A program made the position numbers and the translations under genes. Below the pieces are notes generated by a model. That model had not been told where the DNA came from and did not search any database. It saw nothing but the letters and a program-made list of their open reading frames with translations. Below are positions 26,333 to 35,528 of a stretch of DNA of 64,000 nucleotides, piece by piece; position 1 is the stretch's first letter; each line of letters starts with the position of its first letter. The DNA is taken from NCBI GenBank assembly GCA_016297005.1, contig JAEDHK010000001.1:310001-374000 (forward strand), read 5' to 3'. This stretch comes from Clostridia bacterium. Lineage in GTDB: Bacteria > Bacillota > Clostridia > Christensenellales > DTU072.

Positions 26333-27121
26333 ATGAAGGACTATATTTCGCAAGAAAAATTCTCATTTTCCGATCTTATCGACATTATTGAACGCTTGCG
26401 CGCGCCGGACGGCTGTCCGTGGGACAGAGAGCAAACGCCGTCCTCTATCCGTACGAACATCATCGAAGAAGCGTACGAATTGACGGAAGCGATCGACCTT
26501 GACGACGACGAAAAAATGTGCGAGGAGTGCGGAGACGTCCTTTTACAAGGCGTATTTTGCGCCGTGATGCGCGCCGAAGCAGGCGGTTTTACCGTCGACG
26601 ACGTGATCAATGGACTATGTAAAAAACTGGTCGGGCGTCATACGCATATTTTCGGTAAGGATAAAGCGAAAAACGGCGAAGAGGCTCTCGCGTTTTGGGA
26701 AAAGGCCAAAGCAAAAGAAAAGCATTATACTTCCATAGAAGATAAATTAAACAGCGTTCCGAAGACGTTCACTGCGCTGCAAAGAGCAAATAAGGTGCAA
26801 AAGATCGTCAAGAAAACGGGTTTTGAGTTTCCTTGCGTCGAGGAGGCGGAAAAAAAGATAGAAGAAGAACTGGCCGAGTTCCGCATGGCTCGGGGCGCCG
26901 AGAAAGAAAAAGAGGGCGGAGATCTTTTGTTCAGCGTGGTCAACGTTCTGCGTATGAACGGGATAGATCCGGAAGTGGCTTTGACCGGAACTACGGATAA
27001 GTTTTTGCGCCGTTTCAATTATATGATGACGGAGGCGAAAAAACAGGGGTTGAACATTGAAGAAATGCCTGTGGAAGAACAGGAAAAATTGTACGAAGAA
27101 GCAAAGAAGAAAGGACTGTAA
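26333..27121 (+). CDS. mazG: Nucleoside triphosphate pyrophosphohydrolase MazG
   Basis: A 262-residue protein with two MazG repeats. The first carries CPWDREQTPSSIRTNIIEEA and the metal-binding acidic pattern EEAYELTEAID with EECGDVLLQ. The second begins near FTALQRANKVQKIVKKTGFE. The enzyme hydrolyses NTPs to NMPs and pyrophosphate, cleaning damaged nucleotides and affecting ppGpp. It follows the flippase after 6 bases. The order spoVT-flippase-mazG is conserved in Bacilli. Confidence 0.94.
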   Translation: MKDYISQEKFSFSDLIDIIERLRAPDGCPWDREQTPSSIRTNIIEEAYELTEAIDLDDDEKMCEECGDVLLQGVFCAVMRAEAGGFTVDDVINGLCKKLVGRHTHIFGKDKAKNGEEALAFWEKAKAKEKHYTSIEDKLNSVPKTFTALQRANKVQKIVKKTGFEFPCVEEAEKKIEEELAEFRMARGAEKEKEGGDLLFSVVNVLRMNGIDPEVALTGTTDKFLRRFNYMMTEAKKQGLNIEEMPVEEQEKLYEEAKKKGL

Positions 27122-27128
27122 TCAAATA

Positions 27129-28031
27129 ATGATCACGTATAACGGCAGCGACCTGATTTTAGCGCCTATCGCCGGTTATAGCGACGTAGGCATGCGCACG
27201 CTGTGCTTTCGGTACGGCGCCGGTCTTTGCTATACGGAAATGGTCAGCGCAAAAGGTCTTTTTTACGGCAATGAAAACACGGCCGTATTATTACATACCG
27301 ATCCGGAAGAAAAGTATACGGGGGTACAGCTTTTCGGTAGCGAGCCGGATATTTTTGCCGAGGTCGTGCGGTACGATAGTATAAAAAAATTTCCGCTTAT
27401 CGATATCAATATGGGTTGCCCCGTCCGCAAAATAACCTCGAACGGAGAAGGCAGTTCTTTGATGCGCTCGCCCGAACGGATCGAAAAGATCGTTCGGGCT
27501 GTCAAACAGAATTCTCAAAAAACGGTAACCGTAAAAATGCGTTTGGGTATCGACGGAATGAACAACGCAACGGAGTGCGCGCTTGCCGCGCAAGAAGGCG
27601 GAGCCGATATGATCACCGTTCACGGCAGAACGAAAGAGCAACTTTATGCCGGCAACGCGGACTACGACGCGATCGCTCGCGTCAAAGAAAAATTGGACGT
27701 GCCGTTGTGCGGGAACGGCGACGTGACCGATCGGGAAAGCTACGTCAGGATGAAACAAACGGGCGCCGATTATGTGATGATCGCTCGCGGCGCGATGGGG
27801 CGGCCGTACGTTTTTTCGGCGGTCAAAGAACAAGAATATGATTATAACGTTAAAGAGGCCGTTTTGTTTCATGTTGGCCGTCTTGCGACGTTCCTTTCCG
27901 AAAATACCGTTATGAACGTCATGAAAAAGCAGATCGCTTGTTACGTATACGGCATGCGTGGGAGCAAAGCGATCAAAGAAAAGGCTTTTGCCGCCAAAAC
28001 GCTGAAAGAATTGATCTCCGTTTTCGAATAA
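27129..28031 (+). CDS. dus: tRNA-dihydrouridine synthase (DusB-like)
   Basis: About 300 residues. It uses FMN and NADPH to reduce uridines in the D-loop of tRNA. Motifs: LILAPIAGYSDVGMRTLC at the N-terminus, DINMGCPVRKI with the flavin region, 'MRLGIDG', ITVHGRTKEQLY and GNGDVTDRESYV. Cys is absent from the usual AxxCxxPFR position, but a Cys is present in AGLCYTEM, which fits a catalytic Cys variant. The ATG at 27129 is chosen because the longer frame would start within mazG. The gap to mazG is 7 bases. Confidence 0.9.
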   Translation: MITYNGSDLILAPIAGYSDVGMRTLCFRYGAGLCYTEMVSAKGLFYGNENTAVLLHTDPEEKYTGVQLFGSEPDIFAEVVRYDSIKKFPLIDINMGCPVRKITSNGEGSSLMRSPERIEKIVRAVKQNSQKTVTVKMRLGIDGMNNATECALAAQEGGADMITVHGRTKEQLYAGNADYDAIARVKEKLDVPLCGNGDVTDRESYVRMKQTGADYVMIARGAMGRPYVFSAVKEQEYDYNVKEAVLFHVGRLATFLSENTVMNVMKKQIACYVYGMRGSKAIKEKAFAAKTLKELISVFE

Positions 28032-28115
28032 AACCGTTTTTATCCGAGAAGTTTTACGTTTTTTTACCGTGACGAGGTTTTAACGATTTTTTTACCGTAT
28101 TATATAATAATACGT

Positions 28116-28144
28116 TTGACTTGAATTTTTTATTTTGTTATACT
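28116..28144 (+). promoter_or_regulatory. Promoter of the serC-serA operon
   Basis: TTGACT (28116-28121), a 17-base spacer and TATACT (28139-28144). The leader of about 45 bases ends in AAAGGAG, 8 bases before the ATG. I see no riboswitch or T-box in this short leader. Confidence 0.8.
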
Positions 28145-28194
28145 TTATTGCTGAAAAAGATAATCGGTTATTGACCGAAAAGGAGATAAAGTAA

Positions 28195-29280
28195 ATGAAG
28201 GTTTATAATTTCAGCGCGGGTCCGTCCATGCTTCCTGAAGAAGCTAAACTCGAAGCGCAAAAAGACTTCCTGGATTACAAAGGAAGCGGTATGAGCGTTA
28301 CCGAAATGTCCCACCGCAGTAAGTGGTTTGACGAAATCCATAACGAAGCGTTATCCGACCTCCGCGATTTGATGAAGATCGACGACAGCTATTACGTTTT
28401 GTTCGTACAAGGCGGCGCCTCTCAACAGTTCGAGGCCGTTCCGCTCAATTTGCTGACCGAAAAGAACGGTAAGAAAGCCGACTATATCGTCACGGGCAAC
28501 TTTGCTAACAAAGCGTATAAAGAAGCTCAGAAGTACGGCGATATCGCTTGCCTCGCTTCCAGTAAAGAAGCGACGTATACCTATATTCCCGACGTGGATA
28601 CGCTTTCTTACAGAGAAGGGACCGACTACGTACATATTACCACCAACAACACCATCTTCGGTACGCACTACACCAAGTTCCCCAAGGTTAATAACCTCGT
28701 TTGCGACATGAGCAGCAATATTCTCGGCGAAGTCATTGACGTCAACCGTTTCCAACTGATCTATGCCGGAGCGCAAAAAAACATCGCTCCCGCCGGATTG
28801 ACCGTCGTTATCGTCAAGAAAGATCTCGTTGACAACGGAGAACCGCTTCCGTGCTGTCCGACCATGCTCAAATATAAAACCCAAGCCGACAACAACAGTC
28901 TCTATAACACCCCTCCGTGCTTCTCTATTTATATGGCCGGACTGGTCTTTAAATGGTTGAAAAAATTCGGCGGCGTAGAAGCCATTCAGAAGCAAAACGT
29001 ATATAAAGCAGGACTTCTGTACGACTTCATCGATAACTCGACTTTCTATAAGAACAACGTCAACAAAGCCGATCGTTCCATCATGAACGTTCCTTTTGTG
29101 ACCGGCGATCCAGATCTGGACGCTAAGTTCGTCAAAGAAGCCGCGGCAAACGGCCTCGTTTCTTTGAAAGGACATCGTCTTGTCGGCGGTATGCGCGCCA
29201 GCATCTATAACGCTATGCCCGTAGAAGGCGTCGAAACCCTGATCGAATTCATGAAAAAATTCGAAATGGAAAACAAATAA
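28195..29280 (+). CDS. serC: Phosphoserine aminotransferase
   Basis: A 361-residue PLP enzyme for the second step of serine synthesis, converting 3-phosphohydroxypyruvate and glutamate to phosphoserine; it can also act in pyridoxal phosphate synthesis. It begins with the hallmark YNFSAGPSMLPEEA and GMSVTEMSHRSKWF. The PLP lysine is in YAGAQKNIAPAG. The ending RASIYNAMPVEGVETLIEFM is also typical. The first gene of the operon with serA, 26 bases apart. Confidence 0.96.
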   Translation: MKVYNFSAGPSMLPEEAKLEAQKDFLDYKGSGMSVTEMSHRSKWFDEIHNEALSDLRDLMKIDDSYYVLFVQGGASQQFEAVPLNLLTEKNGKKADYIVTGNFANKAYKEAQKYGDIACLASSKEATYTYIPDVDTLSYREGTDYVHITTNNTIFGTHYTKFPKVNNLVCDMSSNILGEVIDVNRFQLIYAGAQKNIAPAGLTVVIVKKDLVDNGEPLPCCPTMLKYKTQADNNSLYNTPPCFSIYMAGLVFKWLKKFGGVEAIQKQNVYKAGLLYDFIDNSTFYKNNVNKADRSIMNVPFVTGDPDLDAKFVKEAAANGLVSLKGHRLVGGMRASIYNAMPVEGVETLIEFMKKFEMENK

Positions 29281-29306
29281 TAAAAAAGTACTACGAAGGT
29301 AAAATC

Positions 29307-30413
29307 ATGTATAACATTTTGAAATTGAATAAAATCAGCCCCGTCATTGCAGGACAATTCGACGAAAAGTATTCTTGCGTCGACGTTTGCGACAATCCGG
29401 ACGGCATTTTGGTACGTAGTGCCAAGATGGACGAATACCGTGTCGGAGAAAAGCTGGTCGCCATCGCTCGCGCCGGTGCCGGCGTCAATAATATACCTTG
29501 CGATAAAATGGCCGAAAAGGGCGTCGTCGTTTTTAACACGCCCGGTGCCAACGCCAACGCCGTTAAAGAATTGGTTCTTTGCGCTATGCTTCTTGCTTCC
29601 CGCGATATCATCGGCGGTAATAAGTGGGTTAACTCATTGTCCGGCGACGACGTGGCAAAGCAGGCCGAAAAAGGAAAGGCTAACTTCGCCGGAACCGAAA
29701 TCTTCGGTAAGACGATCGGTATCGTAGGCCTTGGAGCTATCGGCGTTTTGGTTGCCAAGTCGTGTCTGGCACTCGGTCTAAAAGTGCTCGGTTATGATCC
29801 TTATATGTCCGAAAAGAGCAAAGCGGCTCTGCCCAAGGAAGTCGTGATTTCTTCTCTTGACGAGATCTATGCCGGTTCCGACTTCATTACCTTGCACGTT
29901 CCGCTGCTCGATAGCACCAAGAATATGATCGGTAAGGACGCTTTCTCAAAGATGAAAAAGGGCGTTATCGTATTGAACATGGCTCGCGGTGGTCTCGTTG
30001 ACGTCAATGCGATTAAAGAAGCAATCGCCGCCGGCGTCGTCCGCAAGTACGTGGTCGATTTTCCGGAAGAGTCCGTGCTTAATACGGAAAACGTCATTGT
30101 TATTCCCCACCTCGGCGCTTCCACCGAAGAAGCCGAAGACAACTGCGCCGTTATGGCCAGCCGTCAACTTGTCGAATATATCGAAAACGGAAATATCGTC
30201 AACAGCGTTAATTATCCCAACCTTTCTAAGGAAAGAACGGGCAAGGTCCGTACCTGTATTCTGTTCGACGCGGATGCGATCGATAAGATCAACGCCGTTA
30301 TCGGAGATAAAGCGGTTGCCGTTCGCGGCAACTACGGATACGCCATCGTCGATAAAGACGCCGCCGTGACGTTCGAGCATAATTGCGGCATCCGGAAAAT
30401 CCGCGTTCTGTAA
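29307..30413 (+). CDS. serA: D-3-phosphoglycerate dehydrogenase (short form)
   Basis: A 368-residue NAD-dependent enzyme for the first step of serine synthesis. The Rossmann motif is GIVGLGAIGVLVAKSC, followed by the catalytic region NMARGGLVDVNAI (Arg) and VIPHLGASTEEAEDN (His). It has no complete C-terminal ACT regulatory domain, only about 45 residues after the substrate domain (from ILFDADAID), so allosteric serine control is probably absent or reduced. The gene for rdgB starts 2 bases after its stop. Confidence 0.92.
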   Translation: MYNILKLNKISPVIAGQFDEKYSCVDVCDNPDGILVRSAKMDEYRVGEKLVAIARAGAGVNNIPCDKMAEKGVVVFNTPGANANAVKELVLCAMLLASRDIIGGNKWVNSLSGDDVAKQAEKGKANFAGTEIFGKTIGIVGLGAIGVLVAKSCLALGLKVLGYDPYMSEKSKAALPKEVVISSLDEIYAGSDFITLHVPLLDSTKNMIGKDAFSKMKKGVIVLNMARGGLVDVNAIKEAIAAGVVRKYVVDFPEESVLNTENVIVIPHLGASTEEAEDNCAVMASRQLVEYIENGNIVNSVNYPNLSKERTGKVRTCILFDADAIDKINAVIGDKAVAVRGNYGYAIVDKDAAVTFEHNCGIRKIRVL

Positions 30414-30415
30414 AT

Positions 30416-30994
30416 ATGGAATTGATCCTTGCGACCAATAACAAACATAAAATAGTCGAAATAAAGAGTATACTGGGAAATTCGTTTTCCGGTATACTTT
30501 CTTTATCTGACGCCGGTCTGGATATCGACGTAGAGGAGACGGGGACGACTTTTGCGGAAAATGCCTATCTGAAAGCCTCTGCCGTTTGTAAACTGAGCGG
30601 GAAGCCCGCTCTTGCCGACGACAGTGGATTAGAAGTAGACGCTCTCGGCGGCGCACCCGGCGTTTATTCCGCCCGTTATGCCGGCGAGGACCAAAACGAC
30701 GAAAACAATATAAAGAAGTTGCTTTCCGCAATGAAAAACGAAACGGACAGACAGGCTTCTTTTACCAGCGTTCTCTGTCTGTGCTATCCGGACGGACGAG
30801 CGATCTATGCGACGGGGAAGACGTACGGAAAAATTCTTGTAGAAAAAGCGGGTGTCGGCGGCTTCGGATACGATCCCGTTTTTTACAGCAACGATTTAAA
30901 AAAATCTTTTGGAGAAGCTACCGCCGAAGAAAAAAACTCGGTCAGCCACCGCAGTAGAGCTTTACACACACTTTTGGAAAAAATTAATCTCTGA
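30416..30994 (+). CDS. rdgB: XTP/dITP diphosphatase (RdgB/HAM1)
   Basis: A 192-residue enzyme that removes non-canonical purine triphosphates. The N-terminal motif LATNNKHKIVEIKSIL binds nucleotide, and DDSGLEVDALGGAPGVYSAR, GGFGYDPVFY and SHRSRAL complete the family signature. The ATG at 30416 is preferred over an upstream in-frame start inside serA. It is followed 3 bases later by the lysyltransferase-GNAT fusion. Confidence 0.94.
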   Translation: MELILATNNKHKIVEIKSILGNSFSGILSLSDAGLDIDVEETGTTFAENAYLKASAVCKLSGKPALADDSGLEVDALGGAPGVYSARYAGEDQNDENNIKKLLSAMKNETDRQASFTSVLCLCYPDGRAIYATGKTYGKILVEKAGVGGFGYDPVFYSNDLKKSFGEATAEEKNSVSHRSRALHTLLEKINL

Positions 30995-30997
30995 ACT

Positions 30998-32392
30998 ATG
31001 CTGGATTTTAAGCCGCTCACCATAGAAATCTTTCCGCAGATCAGGCGATATCTCGATGGGTGCTCTTACCGTATTTCCGCTTATTCTTTTGCGTATAAAA
31101 TAATGTGGAAGTATTATTATCGTGCGGAGTACGCTATTTCATGCGGTTGTCTTATCTATAAAAACTCCATTTTCGGTCGTAAAATTTGCTTTAATTATCC
31201 TATTCCGCTCGATAAAAACGCGGACGAAAAAGCCGCTTTACAAGAAATCGAAAACTATTGCGTAGAAAAATATTCTTTACCCGTTTTTATAGACGTCCCG
31301 CAAGAAAAAATTCATTTTTTGACGGAAAAGTATTATTTTTTGAATATCTCGGAAGATCGAAATCTTGATGAATACCTGTATAACGCCGAGGATTTCAGAA
31401 CGTTGTCCGGAAAGAAATACGCCGGACAAAGAAACCACGTCCATAAATTTACGTCGCTTTATCCGACGGCGGAATTCCGCCCGCTTACCCAAAAAGATAA
31501 ACCGTTGATTAAAGCGTTTTTTAAAAGTTATGATGCAGAAAGCGATTCGGAAGAAAGAAGAAAAGAGTCGCGTTTAGCTCAAAAAGCATTACTTATCCTT
31601 CCGCTCGAAGATTTTCGCACCGGGTGTTACGTTATTGACGGTAAAATCGTCTCTTTGACCTTCGGAACGAAAATGGGCGATACGCTTTTTATCCATATCG
31701 AAAAAGGTTTGCGAGAATACGAGGGCGTCTATCCGGCTACCGCAAACGCGTTTGCGAAAGCGAACCCGGACGCCGGATACGTCAACAGAGAGGATGATTC
31801 CGGCACAAAGGGGCTAAGGATATCCAAGACGCAATATCATCCGCTTACTGTGGTAAGAAAAGCGAGCGTCGAGATCAGAAACGAGTGGGAAAAAGTTGGT
31901 TCGTTCCCGGAAATAAAAACAGAAAGACTGACGTTGACAAAGATAGAGAGGGCGGACGCCGACGACTATTACGCGCTTTGTACGGATGACGAAAGGAACG
32001 TCTATTGGGGATACGACTATAAAAACGATCTTCGTGGGGAGCTGTATCCGGAGTATTTTTTCGACGTGCAAAAGCGTGATCTGAGACAAAAAACCTGTTT
32101 TAGCTTTGCCGTACGGCTGGACGGAAAAATGATAGGAGAGGGCGTTTTGTACCGTTTTACCGGTGCGGGACAGGCCGAAGCGGGAATCAGGATCGCCGCA
32201 CAGTATGCGAAAAAAGGCTACGGGAAAGAAGCTTTTTATGCCATGACCGACTGGGCACTATATGGTTTGGGATTGGATAAAGTGGTTTCAAAGTGTTATC
32301 GGAAGAACGTCGCCAGTTATAATATGCTTTCTTCCGTTATGACTCGTATAGGAGAGGACGAAACTTTCGTTTACTTTGAAAGGAAAGTATGA
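30998..32392 (+). CDS. Fusion of a DUF2156 (MprF-type aminoacyltransferase) domain with a GNAT acetyltransferase
   Basis: 464 residues in two parts. Residues 1 to about 290 match DUF2156, the soluble aminoacyltransferase domain of MprF-like lipid modifiers, with FGTKMGDTLFIHIEKGLREY and 'GYVNREDDSGTKGLRISK' as its most conserved segments. Residues about 295-464 are a GNAT domain (IKTERLTLTKIERADADDYY, then GYGKEAFYAMTDWALYGLGL). There is no membrane region, so the transfer from aminoacyl-tRNA, if any, is to a soluble acceptor. Its stop overlaps the next start as ATGA. The role is unknown, and the fusion suggests two acylations of one target. Confidence 0.8.
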   Translation: MLDFKPLTIEIFPQIRRYLDGCSYRISAYSFAYKIMWKYYYRAEYAISCGCLIYKNSIFGRKICFNYPIPLDKNADEKAALQEIENYCVEKYSLPVFIDVPQEKIHFLTEKYYFLNISEDRNLDEYLYNAEDFRTLSGKKYAGQRNHVHKFTSLYPTAEFRPLTQKDKPLIKAFFKSYDAESDSEERRKESRLAQKALLILPLEDFRTGCYVIDGKIVSLTFGTKMGDTLFIHIEKGLREYEGVYPATANAFAKANPDAGYVNREDDSGTKGLRISKTQYHPLTVVRKASVEIRNEWEKVGSFPEIKTERLTLTKIERADADDYYALCTDDERNVYWGYDYKNDLRGELYPEYFFDVQKRDLRQKTCFSFAVRLDGKMIGEGVLYRFTGAGQAEAGIRIAAQYAKKGYGKEAFYAMTDWALYGLGLDKVVSKCYRKNVASYNMLSSVMTRIGEDETFVYFERKV

Positions 32393-33066
32393 AACGATAT
32401 AAGGACATTTTTTTAGATCTGGACGATACGGTGTTGGACTTTAAAAAAGGTCAGCACAACGCGCTTTTTGCCGCTTGCGGCGAATTCGGTCTGCATATCA
32501 CGGAAAACGATTATTGCGAGTACGATAAGATTAACAAAGAATCCTGGAAGGCATACGAGCGCGGAGAGATTGAAAAGGACGTGATGCTCGTATTGCGTTA
32601 CAAACGTTTTTTGGCTTATAAAAACGCGGAAGGGGACGCTACGAAGCTGAACGCTTTGTACGGCAAGCATCTTTCTATGCAAGGGTGCTTTTTGCCGGGC
32701 GCCGAAGAAGGCGTTCGCTATTTAAAAAAGAAATATCGCCTGAGTCTGATCACGAACGGAAACCTTGCCACCCAGAACGGTCGCCTTGCCGCGGCGGGAT
32801 TGACCGACTTTTTCGATTATAAATTCATTTCCGACGGCGTCGGTTTTCGCAAGCCCGACCTCGGTTTTTTTACGCACGCGTTAGAAGTCAGCGGAGCGAA
32901 AAAAGAAGAAACCCTTGTGATCGGAGATAGTCCGTCGTCCGATATCTTAGGCGCGTATAAATGCGGTCTGGACGCATTGCTTTTCGACTATAAAGGAACG
33001 ACAGTATGCCCTTATCCGTATTTAAAACGTGTACGCGCGTGGGCGGAGATATGCGCTTTGTTATAA
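32389..33066 (+). CDS. HAD-superfamily phosphatase, YjjG-like
   Basis: A 225-residue hydrolase. HAD motif I is FLDLDDTVLDF, motif II is LITNGN, motif III Lys is in FRKPDLGFF, and motif IV is VIGDSPSSDILGA. The helical cap between motifs I and II fits the YjjG group, which dephosphorylates non-canonical pyrimidine nucleotides and so would suit a neighbour of rdgB. The substrate is not proven. Its 4-base overlap with the fusion gene places it last in the serC operon. It converges on mazF with a 5-base gap. Confidence 0.85.
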   Translation: MKRYKDIFLDLDDTVLDFKKGQHNALFAACGEFGLHITENDYCEYDKINKESWKAYERGEIEKDVMLVLRYKRFLAYKNAEGDATKLNALYGKHLSMQGCFLPGAEEGVRYLKKKYRLSLITNGNLATQNGRLAAAGLTDFFDYKFISDGVGFRKPDLGFFTHALEVSGAKKEETLVIGDSPSSDILGAYKCGLDALLFDYKGTTVCPYPYLKRVRAWAEICALL

Positions 33067-33071
33067 GCCTT

Positions 33072-33413
33072 TCACGTAAAAAAACCTAAACTGACGAGCA
33101 GGGCGTTATTTACTTTTTCCATCGCGTTTTTATCCAATATCCCGATGCGCTCTTTGAGACGAGTCTTGTCGAGCGTACGGAGTTGCTCGGTTAATATAAC
33201 GCTGTCTTTCGGGAGACCGCAGGTCGTGTCGAGGCGGATATGCGTTGGTAAATTGCTTTTTCCAAGTTGCGACGTTACCGCCGCCGCGATTATGGTGGGA
33301 GAATAGCGATTGCCGACGTCGTTTTGAATGATAAGCACCGGGCGAACGCCGCCTTGCTCGCTGCCTATGACCGGACTCAGATCGGCATAATATAACTCAC
33401 CCCTTTTTATCAT
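33072..33413 (-). CDS. mazF: MazF/PemK-type mRNA interferase toxin, orphan
   Basis: A 113-residue protein of the type called NdoA/EndoA in Bacillota. IKRGELYYADLSPVIGSEQG and GVRPVLIIQND form the catalytic face, with SVILTEQLRTLDKTRL and GILDKNAMEKV near the end. It cleaves single-stranded mRNA at short motifs. No antitoxin frame lies upstream, and the gene is not paired with alr as in many Bacillota, so the antitoxin must be elsewhere or absent. GAGG precedes the ATG. Confidence 0.9.
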   Translation of the reverse strand: MIKRGELYYADLSPVIGSEQGGVRPVLIIQNDVGNRYSPTIIAAAVTSQLGKSNLPTHIRLDTTCGLPKDSVILTEQLRTLDKTRLKERIGILDKNAMEKVNNALLVSLGFFT

Positions 33414-33518
33414 CTCGCCTCGCTTGGTTTCTTCCTGTTTTATTCTATGAAAAAACAGAATTTTTCGTTCTACCCTTGTTTATTGCCTCTTTCTGGTAAC
33501 TTAAACCGGAAAAAGTAT

Positions 33519-33547
33519 TTGCAAAGGTCATCACTTTATGATATATT
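33519..33547 (+). promoter_or_regulatory. Promoter of metG-tatD
   Basis: TTGCAA (33519-33524), a 17-base spacer and TATATT (33542-33547), 28 bases before the ATG at 33576. AGGAGGT (33564-33570) is the ribosome site. Confidence 0.75.
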
Positions 33548-33575
33548 ATTTTTACTTATAAACAGGAGGTTTTTT

Positions 33576-35528
33576 ATGAAACCTAAATATTATATCACAA
33601 CCGCCATTGCTTATACTTCCGGCAAGCCCCACATCGGGAATACCTATGAGATCGTACTGTCCGATTACCTCGCTCGTTTTAAGCGAATGCAGGGTTTTGA
33701 CGTCCGCTTTCAAACCGGAACGGACGAGCATGGTCAAAAAATAGAAGAAAAAGCCAAAAAGGCGGGTAAAACACCCAAGCAGTACGTCGACGAAGTCGCC
33801 GCAGAGGTCAAACGCATCTGGGATCTCATGAACACGTCTTACGATCGCTTTATACGTACCACGGACGAAGATCACGTAAAGGCGGTGCGTGATATTTTTA
33901 AGAAAATGTACGAAAAAGGGGACATCTATAAGGGTGCTTATCGCGGATGGTATTGTACTGAATGCGAGTCCTTTTATACCGAAAGTCAGATCGTCGACGA
34001 AAAATGCCCCGATTGCGGTATGCCGGTAAAAACCGCCGAAGAAGAAGCCTACTTTTTCCGCATGAGTAAGTATGCAGACCGTCTCAAAAAGTACTACGAC
34101 GACAATCCCGATTTTATCGTTCCTTATTCGCGTAAAAACGAAATGGTCAATAACTTTATTAAACCCGGTTTGCAGGATCTTTGCGTTTCTCGCACGTCGT
34201 TTAAATGGGGGATCCCCGTTGACTTCGACAATAAGCACGTCGTCTACGTATGGTTGGACGCATTGACCAACTATATTACCGGATTGGGATATAGCGCGGA
34301 CGGAAACCACGGCGATCTGTACAAAAAGTACTGGCCGGCCGACGTGCACGTCATCGGTAAGGATATCGTCAGATTCCATACCATTTACTGGCCCATTTTT
34401 CTTATGTCCCTCGATCTGCCGCTTCCTAAACAGGTCTTCGGTCATCCGTGGCTTTTGCAGGACGGCGGCAAAATGTCCAAGTCGAAAGGGAACGTTATTT
34501 ATGCCGACGATCTCGTCTCTGTATACGGCGTCGACGCAGTAAGATACTTCTTGCTCAGTCAAATGCCCTACGACAACGACGGCGTGATCAATTGGGATAT
34601 TGTGACGGATACGGTCAACTCCGATCTCGCCAACGTCTATGGGAATCTTGTCTCTCGTACCATCGCCATGACCAATAAGTATTTCGGCGGCGTATTGAAG
34701 AACGAAAAAGTAAACGAACCTGTCGATGAAGAACTGATCTCCGTAGCGACCGGAGCTTATAAAAAAGTCGCCGCGCTGACCGACGGATATCGCGTGGCAG
34801 ACGCGCTTGCCGAAGTTATGAACGTGTTCCGTCGCGCCAATAAGTACGTTGACGAAACCACTCCCTGGATCCTCGCCAAGGACGAAGGCAAGAAAGGCCG
34901 CCTTGCGACCGTACTTTATAACCTGTCCGAAGCCATCCTGATCGGTACGGGACTGATTTCGTCTTTCCTGCCCGAAACGGCGGAAAAGGTCTATAAAGAA
35001 TTCGGCGTGAAAGGAAGAACGGCCGAGCAACTTCAAACATTCGGTCTGCTCCCTGACGGAACGGTGGTCACCGCAACGCCGGAGATACTTTTTGCACGTC
35101 TCGATCCGAAAGCAATTTCTGAAAAAGTAGCAGAAATGACCAATCCGAAAACGGAAGAAAAATCACAAAATAATCAAACCAAAAGCGAGGATATAAATAT
35201 GAAACCGGAAATTTCTATTGACGAATTTGATAAAATCGAATTAAAAATCGGGAAAATACTCACAGCAGAAAAAGTCGAAAAGAGTAAAAAGTTGTTGCAC
35301 TTTACCGTCGACACCGGAGACCGCGTACGCAGCATTGTGAGCGGCGTGGCAAAGTTCTTTACGCCGGAAGAGATGGTCGGTAAAGAAGTCGTGGTCGTGG
35401 CAAATCTGAAAGCGGCTACTCTCGGCGGCGTGCTCAGCGAAGGTATGATTCTTTTCGGAGAAGACGAAAACGGTCTCGTGACCATAACGCCCGGAAGAGA
35501 AGCCGTCCCCGGCTCCATCGTCTGCTGA
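33576..35528 (+). CDS. metG: Methionyl-tRNA synthetase with C-terminal tRNA-binding domain
   Basis: A 650-residue class I synthetase. The HIGH-like motif is in SGKPHIGNTYEI and KMSKSKGN is the KMSKS loop. A zinc knuckle follows the pattern CTECESFY...KCPDCG. Residues about 545-650 form an EMAP/Trbp111-type OB fold (KIELKIGKILTAEKVEKSKK) joined by a glutamine/lysine-rich linker. I start at the ATG at 33576 because AGGAGGT and a promoter precede it; the open frame upstream is not coding-like. The stop shares a base with the tatD start. Confidence 0.96.
   Translation: MKPKYYITTAIAYTSGKPHIGNTYEIVLSDYLARFKRMQGFDVRFQTGTDEHGQKIEEKAKKAGKTPKQYVDEVAAEVKRIWDLMNTSYDRFIRTTDEDHVKAVRDIFKKMYEKGDIYKGAYRGWYCTECESFYTESQIVDEKCPDCGMPVKTAEEEAYFFRMSKYADRLKKYYDDNPDFIVPYSRKNEMVNNFIKPGLQDLCVSRTSFKWGIPVDFDNKHVVYVWLDALTNYITGLGYSADGNHGDLYKKYWPADVHVIGKDIVRFHTIYWPIFLMSLDLPLPKQVFGHPWLLQDGGKMSKSKGNVIYADDLVSVYGVDAVRYFLLSQMPYDNDGVINWDIVTDTVNSDLANVYGNLVSRTIAMTNKYFGGVLKNEKVNEPVDEELISVATGAYKKVAALTDGYRVADALAEVMNVFRRANKYVDETTPWILAKDEGKKGRLATVLYNLSEAILIGTGLISSFLPETAEKVYKEFGVKGRTAEQLQTFGLLPDGTVVTATPEILFARLDPKAISEKVAEMTNPKTEEKSQNNQTKSEDINMKPEISIDEFDKIELKIGKILTAEKVEKSKKLLHFTVDTGDRVRSIVSGVAKFFTPEEMVGKEVVVVANLKAATLGGVLSEGMILFGEDENGLVTITPGREAVPGSIVC

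Noticed and set aside
33552..35036. A 494-residue antisense frame over metG
   Set aside because: metG is unmistakable on the plus strand, and the antisense text has no protein-like features.
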